The position numbers were made by a program, and so were the translations under genes. DNA of 64,000 bases from Arthonia radiata (taxonomy: Eukaryota; Ascomycota; Arthoniomycetes; Arthoniales; Arthoniaceae): assembly GCA_002989075.1 (NCBI GenBank), contig PSQN01000002.1, positions 1,577,245-1,641,244 of the forward strand, in the 5' to 3' direction. The notes beneath the pieces are model-generated. The model saw nothing but the letters and a program-made list of their open reading frames with translations. It had not been told where the DNA came from and did not search any database. This document shows, in pieces, positions 1-10,676 of this stretch (within the stretch, counting starts at the first letter, position 1; each line of letters opens with the position of its first letter).

Positions 1-822
1 AAATAAAATAAAGGACCCCTAGTCGACGCCTTTTATAAAGGCTTAAAGGACTATATTAAGGAAATTATCTATATTTATAGAGAAAAGTTTACTAAACTAG
101 AGAAGTTTATAGAACGAGCCAAGGAAATCGACGACAGCAACTTTAAACGATAGTTAGAAAAGAAAGAAGCTAACTTAGATAAGTTTATCTAAACTTAGAG
201 TAAGTACAACTTACAATAAGATTGAAGTAATTTAATAGAATTAGACTTTATAAAGCCTTGTAAGAAACTGTTGGAAATTAACCAACTAGCTGGTTAGCCA
301 GAACCCTCAGTGGCCCGGAGTATTGGACAGGTCCTACCAGCTGTCCCGGCCTAGAATAGAACAAGCCTTTTACCTAAAGGATCGGGCCTAGTAGCCCGGG
401 CCTAGGACAAAAAGGAGCATTGCACGACCCGTCTTAGACAGCTGGCCCGTAGTCTAAGACAACACGGGATAGACTGAGACTAACAGTTTTAGATAGACGG
501 AATTACCGTCTTGTGCGGTAAGTTACGGGTTATCTGGCCCCTATCAAAAGAACAGATATCTAGTAAGTCCTGCACGGGCCGCTAGACTTAGATATATAAG
601 CTAGGATCCCTCTAGAGGATTCTAGCTAACAAGACAGACAACACAACAACAGCTTCTCTTTGTTACTGAGTATTGTACCTGTAACAAGCCTAAGTATTGC
701 ACTAGTCCCAAGCTAGTCTCGTCTTCCTACTCTTTGTAGTAGTATCCTTCTTCTTCCCTGCACCCTTTTTAACAGAAACTAAACAACTAGAAGCAAGAAT
801 ATAAAATAAAGAATAAGCTATA
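1..822 (+). mobile_element. Partial Ty3/Gypsy retrotransposon fossil (copy 0), gag part
   Basis: This is the left piece of an old + strand Gypsy copy that began before the window. It aligns by eye with the gag part of the copy at 10,203-14,970 (for example around 11,190-11,500). It is interrupted by a solo LTR at 269-774 and then by a complete Gypsy copy at 823-8,110. It resumes at 8,111, where the sequence after the 5-bp duplication CTATA continues as in the other + copy (about 11,490). It is strongly TA-rich, as expected after RIP, and broken in very many places. It is old relative to everything inserted into it. No host gene lies here. Confidence 0.75.
269..774. mobile_element. Solo LTR, probably Ty1/Copia type, with GAAAC target duplication
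   Basis: The 506-bp block starts TGTTGGAA and ends TTTTTAACA. It is flanked on both sides by the same 5 bp, GAAAC (264-268 and 775-779). It contains a TATA-like stretch (ATATATAAG near 592) and a pyrimidine-rich end. Its sequence is clearly richer in G+C than the Gypsy DNA on both sides, so it looks much less affected by RIP and is probably younger. No internal region is present, so this is a solo LTR left after recombination between two LTRs. The TGTTGGAA start is common among Copia LTRs; the family assignment is an inference. Confidence 0.8.
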
Positions 823-1272
823 TATAACGCTAGTCGCTGGGAGAACCGAACTAAGGCTTACTTACCTTATATACTTATCGACCTTAGTAATAGGTGTCTT
901 GTGTACTAGAGACTAAAAGATAGAAGAGATGAGATAGATTATAGAGAATAAGAGAAGCTTAACTAAAGTAGATAGAAGGTAAAGTACGTTATTTAAATAT
1001 AGTTAAGAAACTTATATTTAAATATTAAGTTAATAAACTAAAGTTTATTCTAAGGTTAGCTATTAGTTTAGCTATATAGTTTAAGATATAAAGATATATT
1101 TCTCTATATCCGACGGTCTTAACAATCTCTTTATCGTGTAGTTAAAATCTTATTGCAATATAGCGACGTTGCCGACGTCGCTATATTAGAGTCGTCGGGT
1201 ATATTGTATAATACTCTAATAAGGCTGGCTGCGCTCAGCCTTGTACTAGTCTAATGTAGTAAGATTGTAATA
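823..1272 (-). repeat. LTR of Gypsy copy 1 (3' LTR with respect to the - strand element)
   Basis: Direct repeat of 7661-8110. On the - strand it begins TGTTAC-like and ends CGTTATA, so the TG/CA ends are blurred by RIP. The differences between the two LTRs are mostly transitions, as RIP makes. It contains a perfect 13-bp stem (1157-1169 with 1175-1187) that is imperfect in the partner LTR. A related LTR lies at 10,203-10,676. Confidence 0.85.
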
Positions 1273-1439
1273 CAAGGTCCTCTCTTTAAGGCTAGTTGTC
1301 TTTAACGGCCCTAAAGACATTAAAACCTTGTTGTTGCTCTATAGTAGATCTAGTTTTATAAGTTATTATACTTAAAGTTAAGAAGATTTTTAACGCTAAT
1401 AAAGCGCTCGAGATTAATACTGTTCTTGTTGAAGTTTAT

Positions 1440-2030
1440 AGTTAAGAGATGCCTCTATGTTCCCGCTGCTCTTATCTGGGTAAGAAGTGTGTTCTAAAGT
1501 CTAAAAAGGCATCGTATTTTATATATACTCGCGATAAGAAGTCGTATAACGTTCGTCCGTTGTTAGAGAATAGTTAGTTCTTATCTTACGTATATTTTTT
1601 ATATTAGTTTAACTTATTTTAGCTCGGAGTATTTATTCTTAGTACTTATAGGTATTAGATATCCTCTAGAGGCAACGTAAGCGTTTAACGGAAGAAAAGG
1701 AAGTCGTTTGTACGGCGAAAAGATAGCGCGAAGCTATTAAAGCGGCGGTTATAGATTTAAAGAAGGAACTCAAAAGGTTGCGTATTTAGGCGCAGAACAA
1801 AATAAATTAGAATAATACATTGTTCGAGGAAGAATAGCTGGCGGCTATGTTTAGTAGTAATATTGTAGATATACTAAGTAGCCTGAGTATAGATTTCTAT
1901 AATAATCTATATTCGAAGTTAGGTAGTAGGCTACTAATATAGTAGGCTAGTTTATTTGTAGATAATCTAGATACCGGCGAGGCGCACTAGATAGTAAATT
2001 AGAGTGTTAGTGCTGTTACGACTAATTAAT
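1440..2030 (+). other. Antisense accessory reading region in Gypsy copy 1 (CxxC start, coiled coil)
   Basis: Inside copy 1, between its 3' LTR and integrase region but on the opposite strand to pol, is a decayed region with its own coding character. It opens with a short Cys cluster (PLCSRCSYLGKKC) followed by a Lys/Arg/Glu-rich coiled-coil-like segment around 1,665-1,800. I have the impression that many fungal Gypsy elements carry a small extra protein with an N-terminal CxxC cluster and a coiled coil near one end, and this looks like such a piece. It is broken and not expressed as it stands. The identification is tentative. Confidence 0.4.
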
Positions 2031-5000
2031 ATTCTAGTTTCAATATTGTTAAATAGTGTCTTTATAGTTAGTTAGGTTTCGTTCTAATTTCTATTAATTT
2101 TTATATTCGGGGTATCCTTTCTATTTTATAAGATACTATTGTTTGCCTCGATATTGTCTATAAGCTCGAATTATTTCGACCTTATACTCAGGTTCTTGGT
2201 TGTCAGAAAGGATTTCTGGGTTGAATCGTTCTACTTCTCGGAAGTAGACTAGCTTTAGCAGCGCTACGTAGAATATAGAATGTATTCTTATTATCTTTAG
2301 GAGTTTAAGTTTAAATGTTATAGGTCTTAATTGCTATAAGATTTTAAACGGTTTTATCTTAGTATATGTAAGTTTCTTGCTAAGTTTAATAGTTTTTATA
2401 TTTCTTATAAGCAAGTAAGCTCTTCCCCCTTCTTTTATACCTGTATTTGGGATAGTTCTTAACTTGTTATACTATTTCCTTGTTTATTCGTTAATAAACT
2501 TGCTATCTAATTTTAACTACTAATGCAGGGTTTTTATGCTTATAGCTATTTATATAGTAGTGTCGTTTTCTGTAGTATTTTATAGTTGTCTACCCTAAAG
2601 AGGGTAATAGTCGTACAAGATATAGAACGGAGTTATCTTTGTTATATTGTTTCTTATATTATTGTGCGCGGCTTGTGCTACTAGTAGTAATTATACTTAG
2701 TCGTTCTACTGGTAGTTAATATATACCCAGAGATACTGTTTTAGTGTTTAGTTTGTTCGTTCCGTTTGTCTGTCTGTTTGTAGATAGAATGACGTAGATA
2801 TCTTTTATTTTATTCCTAGTTGTTGTATTAGAGATATTTAAAATCGTAAGACAAATTTTTAATCTCTGTCTAAGACAATTCTTTGTGGTTAACTATATTT
2901 GACTAAGATAATCTAAAGGAAGGTATATACTAACGGTTCTAAGTTACTAGCTTTCTTATAAGGTACGAAGTACGCGTACTTTGTTAGTTTATTGTAAATA
3001 ACTAAAATAGCGTTGTAAGCTACTTCGGTAAGTAAATTCTTGGAGATTAGTAACTTAGTAATAAAGTCTAGTAAGACTGTATACTATAGTCTCTCGGGTA
3101 TCTCTAGTAGTTGTAGTTCACTGTATAGTAAATACCTTGGGTGCTTGGTTCTTGCGTATACGTCGCATTCTTAAATACAATTCTCGACGTAGTGTTAGAT
3201 CCTCGGGATGTAGTAGGTTCGTATAATCTTTTTAATAGTATTGTCGATACCTTTATGTCTCTTTGTTGAGTTATTGTAAAAATTACTGATAATGTATTGA
3301 ATTAGATTTCTCGGAACGTAGATTTTACCTTAGAATTTATAATAGTCTCTATTGTTCTTAGTTAATTCTAGGTGTCGTTTCTCGTTTTTCTAGTAGGTTT
3401 TAGGGTCGTTTAGGATGTCTGGGATTCGGCTGTCTGGTTCGATAATAAACTCGGTTGTTATAGCTAATTGATTGTATCTAATCTCGTTATTATGTTCTTA
3501 GAATATTGTATGCTCGACGTGTTCCTTGTTATTAAGGTAATCGGAACATTGGCTTAGAGCGTTAGCTCTATTGTTCTCAGAATCCTTCTTATAAGTAATA
3601 ATAAAGTTATATAGAGCTATAGTTTTTAACTATTTAACTTGTCTACGGTTAAGTTTCTTTATTGTTATAAAGTAAGTTAGGTTCTTATAGTCTGTAAATA
3701 CTATAATTGTATAGTTTGCTTCTTCTAGGTAAGCTCGCTATATCTCGAATACTGCTATAATAGCTAAGAGCTCTTTATTATAAATATTATAGTTCTGTTC
3801 TGTAGGTAATATCTTTCTTAAGTAAAAAGCTACTGGTCTAAGCTTTCTTTCCTTGTAGTTTTAACTTATATATACTCTAATTGTATAGTCTAACGCATCT
3901 ATTTCTATAATAATTAGTAGGTTGGGGTCGAATATTACTAGTACGGGTTCAATCTTAAAAGCTTCCTTAAGCTCTTTAAATACTGATTGTTCTTTTTATA
4001 TCTAAGAGAATTCTATCGATTATTTTGTCTGTTAAGACAGCGGTGCTATAATTCGGCTAAAGTTAAATATCTATTGCCTATAGTAATTAGCAAAACTAAG
4101 AAACTGTTGTAATTGTTTTATATTCTTTAGTATAGGTTAGGTTAGAATAGATTAAATCTTTAAATCTTCTATTTAGAGACCGTACTCGGTAATTATAAAT
4201 CTAAGAAATTCGACGGATTGTTGGTAAAACTAGGTTTTCTCGATATTAATTCGTAAATCGGTACGTACCAATCTTTTTAATACCTTCTTAATATATTCCT
4301 TATGTTCTTCTAGTGTACGGCTGTATACTAGGATATCGTTTAAATAAGCAGTTCTAAATATATCTAGATAATTACTAAGTATGTTGTTAACTAGTTTCTA
4401 AAATAATACTAGTGCGTTTATTAGCCTAAAGGGTATAACGTAGTACTCAAAAAGTCTATGTTTAGTATAGAAGGCTGTTTTCTATTCTTTGCCTTTCTTT
4501 ATATAGATTAAGTTATAGGCTCTTCGTAAGTTAAACTTAGTAAACTATTGCGCGTTATACAATTAGTCTGTAATTTTATCGATGCGTGGTAGCGAGTATC
4601 AGTTTTTAATAGTTACTCCGTTTAATTGTCTATAATCTATATAAAGTCGTAGTTTGCTATTCTTCTTTAATACGAAGACTATCGGGTATCTAGCTAATAA
4701 TATTAATTTTTAAATAAAGCCTTTCTTAAGATTCTTATCGAGATAGTTATAGAGCGCCTAATTTTCTACTTCTAATAGAGAGTATATTAGACCGAATGTT
4801 AGTATCTTACCCTCTTATAAAGGTATTGTGTAATTCTATAGTTTATATTTTAAAAGAGTAGAGTCTAGCTTAGCTTCCTTAAACAGGTATTAGAATTAAT
4901 TATATTTCTTAAGTATCTTAGTAATTAACTGAGTACTTGCTGTTATATAGAATCGTTAGCGTACAGTCGTTTTTTATTTATACCTATGTATAGTTAGCTA

Positions 5001-7660
5001 CAGACAAAATACTGCGTTAGACTTCTCTTATAGAATGTCTAAGTATTAGAGTATAGTAGTGCTAGTCCGTATAAGTTCTTTATCGCGCTCCTTATCCTTA
5101 CTACTAAAAATAGCTTATAGAGTATTTATTCTGTAGAACGACTCTTATTTAGAGTACTTATATCTAGTAAAGAGGAGTTTCTTAGTTCTTTAATCTACTT
5201 TTAGGTTATATTGTTGCAACTAAGGTATATTTAGTACAGCGTAGTACTAATTAATATCTATAATATTGTAAGTAATTTCTTTTTAATAGTCCTTAATTAT
5301 TATATCTATTAACAAAGTCTTGTAGTCGACTCTTCCCTCTGCTCTTTAAAATTTAAACAGTATATAGGATAATTTCTTCTTTTATGTTTATATTTAGTAC
5401 TCCTTAACGCAGCGTATTGAGATAAAGTTGCCTATTACGCCGGAATCGATTATAATTTTAATGTTTTTATAGTTTATTGTTGCCCGAGTGTGCAGATATA
5501 TTCTGTAAGAGGCCGAGCTCGTACAGAGCTAGATTTCTAGAGGATTTAACCGTTGAATGGGCTAGTACTGCTGCCCTTAAAGTAGTCGGTCTAGTCTTTT
5601 TTCTGTTAATCGTATACGTTCTAAAGTATTCTAAGTATTAGAACCTATTGTTAGTTAATTTACTATAAGAATTTCTGTATAGAGTGTTCTAGTACTACCT
5701 TTATTATAACGTTTGGCTTATTGTTTACAATCTCTGTCTTAATTATATAACTATTACTAGTTAAAACCCGTCGTGTTTATAGGTTGTATATTGTTAATTA
5801 AAGATATTAGTACTAACTATATAATTCTAGACCTCTAATAAGGCAGTTTACTAGTTATCGTAGGTATAAGTAAATATATCTTAGAATATTGTTAATGTCT
5901 CTATTAGCGCTTAGCTTTCTATCGTAGAAGGCTAACTAATAAAGTCTCTATATTATTCCTTTTTAACGAATTAAGGTTTACTCTTTCTAGTTAGTATCGT
6001 TCTTAAGAGAGGATTTTGTACTATTAGAATCTATATTTTTATCTTTAAGTCGTTATCTTACCTATAACGTATCGTAGTTACTATCTTACTTAGCTTCTAT
6101 AGTCTGTTCTTTCTTAAATTTCTCTTAAGTTTCTAAATAAGGTAACCTAGATCGTTCTCGAGTAAGATCTAGTTCTTATATCGAACCTTATTTTAGAGAT
6201 ATTAGTTTCTTTAGCTACCATTCTAATCCCAATTTGTTAAATTCGTGAATCGTACAATCGTTATTGTAGTACGCAGTTTAAGATAGTGTTTTATATAGTG
6301 CAATAGTGTTTCGTATCTATTGCCTTAAAATAGTACGATTAATGTTGTTTTAGTCCTATAGACCTTATTGTTTCTATTTTATTTGTCGTTTCTTTGTCTC
6401 TTTCTATAACTTACTGTCTGTATCCCAGTTCTTGTGTAAATTAAATAAGTTTAGCTCGTTGTGCTTCTCGTTGGAAGTAACCTAGTAAGTGTCTTTCCGG
6501 TTACAGAAGGCACCCTAGTAGGTATTCTTCTGCTTCTTAGTTAGTTCAGTAACGTACTTATACCAGTTCTGAATAATCTTCTATAAGAGACTTAATTTCT
6601 AAAGGAAACAACCTCTAGTTAGATCCATATATTAGCGATCAGAGAAGGTTGCTAGTAACTTTATTGCCTTATTGCAACCGTTGTTCTCTTGTATTTAGGT
6701 AGTTATATTAAACTGTTATCGTAGAAAATAGAGTTTCTAAGATCGATTGTTGTGCCCGTTTCTGTTAGTACTATTAAACTGTTGTTTCTTAAAATAGCAT
6801 TCTTTAACTTAATGCCCTAGTTTTCTGCAATATAAGTATAGCTTATTCTCTATTCTGTATTCTTGTTCTTAGTTATTTAGTTTTCCTTGGAGCTTCGTAA
6901 AATCTAATTCTATTGAATTACCCCAGTCTTGTCGTAAGTTGTACTTACTTCGAGTTTAGGCAAACTTGCCTAAGTTAGCTCCTTTCTTCTCTAACTGTTG
7001 TTTAAAGTTGCTATTATCGATTTTCTTAACTCGTTCTATAAACTTTTCTAGTTCAGTAAACTTCTCTCTACGGATATAGATAATTTCCTTAATATAGTCC
7101 TTTAAGCCTTCGTAAAAGACGTCGACTAGGGGTCCTTTATTCTATCTAATTTGGTTAGCATATTATAGAAACTTAGCGGCGTATTGGCTGGCCGGTTCTG
7201 TCTAATAGAGTGTCTTAAGTTTACGTACCGTAGTACGTCCGGAATCGGTATCCCCGTACACCTGTCGGAGCTTTTGCTGAAACGCAGTAAAGCTAGAGAA
7301 GAGCTCGTTAGTCTCTTTCTATCGTTTATTAGATACCTTATAGAGATAATCTTTAAGATAAAACTTAAACTATTTGTATGCCTCGCTATTTATATAGAAT
7401 GCGGCAAATAAAACTATAGTACTGTTGTTCGGAAACTAATCCTTATAAGTCTTAAAATATATAGCTAAGCGTATTAAAAATAAAGTAAGTTTAGAACGTT
7501 TATTAAAGAAGCTCTTACTTATCTTAGTATTAACGTCCAATATTTTACCTATAGCGGCTATTTTGCTAGTCAGCCTGTTCGCAGCGTTGTAGCTGTTGAA
7601 TATTAAAGTAGTAGATATAATTAATCTACTTTTTCTACTTTTGTAGCGAGTCTATTAAAG

Positions 7661-8110
7661 TATAACGTTAGTCGCTAAGAGAACTAAACTAAAGCTTACT
7701 TGCCTTGTATACTTATTAACCTTAGTAATAGGTATCTTATGTGCTAGAGACTAAAAGATAGGAGAGGCGAGACAGATTATAGAGAATAAGAGAGGCTTAA
7801 CTAAAGTAGATAGAAGATAAAGTACGTTACCTAAATATAGTTAAGAAACTTATATTTAAATATTAAATTAATAGACTAAAGTTTATTCTAAGGTTAACTA
7901 TTAGTCTAACTATATAGTTTAAGGTACAAAGGTATGTTTCTCTGTATCCGACGGTCTTAACAATCTCTTTGTCGCGTAGTTGGAATCTTATTGCAATATA
8001 GCAATGTTACCGATATCGCTATATTAGAGTTATCGGGTATATTGTATAATGCTCTAATGAGGCTGGCTGCGCTTAGCCTTATACTAGTCTAATGTAGTAA
8101 GATCGTAACA
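7661..8110 (-). repeat. LTR of Gypsy copy 1 (5' LTR with respect to the - strand element)
   Basis: Direct repeat of 823-1272, with the outer 5-bp duplication CTATA directly after it. The sequence just inside it, read on the - strand (after CGTTATA), matches the sequence following the LTR of copy 2 at 10,677, which marks the primer-binding and leader region. Confidence 0.85.
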
Positions 8111-10202
8111 CTATACTTATATTACAGAAAACTAGGGTACTAAGTTAAGAAATACTATTCTAAGAAACAATAGTTTAATAGTATAAAACAAAGCGGATAC
8201 AATAATTAATCTTAGAAGCCTCGCTCTCCGCGACAATATTTTAATATAATTATTTAGACGTAGAAGAACAATAATTGTAATAAGGCAATAGAATTGCTAG
8301 TAGCCTTCTTTAACTGCTATTATATAAACTTAACCGAGAGTCGTTCTCTTTAAGGATTAGAACTCCTGTTAAAGATTAATTAGAACTAGTATAAGTATAT
8401 TATTAAACTAATTAAAGAGCAGAAGAATATCTATTAAGGTACCTTCTATAATTAAGAAGGTACTCGCTAGATTACTTCTAACGAGAAGTACAACGAACTA
8501 AACTTATTTAATTTATATAAAAACTGGAGTACAGACAGTAAGTTATAGAAAGAAACAAAGGAACGACAAATAAAACAGAAACAATAAAATCTATAGAACT
8601 AAAACAATATTAAACGTACTATTCTAAGATAGTAGATATAAGATACCGTTATACTATATAAAACACTATTTTAAACCGTATGCTATAATAACAATTATAC
8701 AATTTATAAATCTAACAAATTAAGATTAAAATAATAGCTAAAGAAATTAATATCCCTAAAATAAGGTTTAATACAAGAACTAGGTCTTACTCGAGGACAA
8801 TCTAGATTACCTTATCTAGAAACTTAAGAGAAATTTAAGAAAGAATAGACTATAAAAGCTAAGTAAGATAGCGGCTGCAATACGTTATAGATAAAATAAC
8901 GACTTAAAGACAAAAATATAAATTCTAATAGTACAGAATTCTCTCTTAAGAACGATACTAACTAAAAAGAATAAATCTTAATTCGTTAGAAAGAAATAAT
9001 ATAGAGACTTTATTAGTTAGCCTTCTATAATAGAAAGTTAAGCGCTAATAGAGATATTAACAATATTTCGAAACATATTTACTTACGCTTATAATAACTA
9101 ATAAACTACCTTATTAAGAGTTTAAAATTGTATAGTTAGTACTAATATCTTTAACTAACAATATACAATCTATAAATACAATAAGTCTTAACTAGCGATA
9201 GTTATATAATTAAAGCAGAAATCGTAAATAATAAACTAGACGTTATAATAAGAGTAGTATTAGAATATCTTATATAGAAATTTCTATAGCAAATTAACCG
9301 ACAATAGGTTTCGATACTAAAAATACTCTAGAACGTATATAATTAACAGAAAAAAGACTAAATCGACTACTCTAAGAGTAGTAGTACCGGCCTATCTAAC
9401 AGTTAAACCCTCTAGAAGTCTAACTCTATATAAGCTCGGCTATCTATAGAATATACCTACAAACTCGGGTAACAATAAACTATAGAAATATTAAAATTAT
9501 AATTAATTTAGACACAATAGACAACTTTATTTTAATACGCTACGTCAAGAAATATTAAATATAAACATAAAAAAAGAAATTATCTTACGTACTGTTTAAA
9601 TTTTAAGGAGCAGAGAAAAGAGTTAACTATAAGACTTTGCCAATAAATATAATAATTAGAGACTATTAAGAAGAAATTACTTATAATATTATAAATATTA
9701 ACTAGTACTACGCTGTACTAAATATACTTTAGTTGCAATAATATAATTTAAAAGTAAATTAAAGAACTAAGAAACTCCTCTTTACTAGATATAAGTACTC
9801 TAAACAAGAGTCGTTCTATAAAATAGATACTCTATAAGCTATTTTTAGTAGTAAGAATAAGAAGCGTAATAAAGAACTTATATAGATTAGTACTACTATA
9901 CTTTGATACTTAGATATCTTATAAGAGAAGTTTAACGCAGTATCTTGTCTATAGCTAACTATATATAAGTATAAATAAAAAACGACTGTACATTAATAAT
10001 TCTATACGACAACAAGTACTTAGTTAATTATTAAAATATTTAAGAAATACGATTAATTCTAATATTTATTTAAGAAAGCTAAGCTAAACTTAGCTCTTCT
10101 AGAATATAAACTGTAGAATTATACAATATTTTTATAAGAAGGTAAAATATTAATATTTAGTTTAATATACTCTCTATTAGAAGCAGAAAATTAAGCGCTT
10201 TG
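8111..10202 (+). mobile_element. Partial Ty3/Gypsy retrotransposon fossil (copy 0), end of gag to start of pol
   Basis: This continues the copy broken at 822. It matches the + strand copy 2 from about 11,490 to about 13,580: zinc-knuckle-like region near 8,110-8,160, protease-like region near 9,400-9,900, and the start of the RT region near 10,200. There it stops abruptly at the LTR of copy 2, so its remaining pol is missing or displaced. It is strongly RIP-converted with many breaks and is the oldest layer of the nest. Confidence 0.72.
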
Positions 10203-10676
10203 TGTATTACGAACGCTAAGCCCGGGACGGCTAAGCGAACCTCCAAGCATTAACATCTACTACTCGCTAGAACGCTAACAGGTACTAGCGTACCTTTAGC
10301 TAATAAAACCTCTTTAGCCGACAGCGGCCAAAGCGAGTACGTTGAGCTAGAAAGCCGCGGTTATCTATAAGAATACTAGCGGCTATAGTAGCTTTAGAGG
10401 AATCTCTCTTGTATCTTAGACTATATAGCTAAACTAATAGCTAACCTTAGAATAAACTATAGTCTATTAACTTAATATTTAAATGTAAGTTTCTTAACTA
10501 TATTTAAGTAACGTACTTTACCTTCTATCTACTTTAGTTAAGCCCCCTTACCTTCTATAATCTATCTCGTCTCTCCTACCTTTTAGTCTCTAGCACACAA
10601 GATAACTACTACTAAGGTCGATAAGTATACAAGGTAAGTAAGCCTTAGTTTGGTTTCTTTAGCGACCGGCGTTATA
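10203..10676 (+). repeat. LTR of Gypsy copy 2
   Basis: From about 10,430 to 10,676 it is the reverse complement of the LTRs of copy 1 and ends in the same GCGTTATA. The first 200 bases (10,203-10,400) differ from the copy 1 LTRs and are more G+C-rich, so this is a sub-family variant or a patchwork LTR. Confidence 0.7.

Larger units (their letters stand above)
823..8110 (-). mobile_element. Complete-length Ty3/Gypsy retrotransposon fossil (copy 1)
   Basis: A 7.29-kb element lies between two 450-bp direct repeats (823-1272 and 7661-8110) and is flanked by a 5-bp duplication, CTATA (818-822 and 8111-8115). Coding sense is on the - strand: the gag region is near 6,300-7,600, protease to RNase H about 3,540-5,900 and integrase about 2,600-3,500. 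The order gag, protease, RT, RNase H, integrase is that of Gypsy elements. It is inserted in a + strand relative of the same family. It is heavily TA-converted, with dozens of breaks, and long dead. RIP makes an LTR-divergence age unreliable. Its - strand sequence near 3,350-3,430 matches copy 2 near 14,930-14,970, so both belong to one family. Confidence 0.88.
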
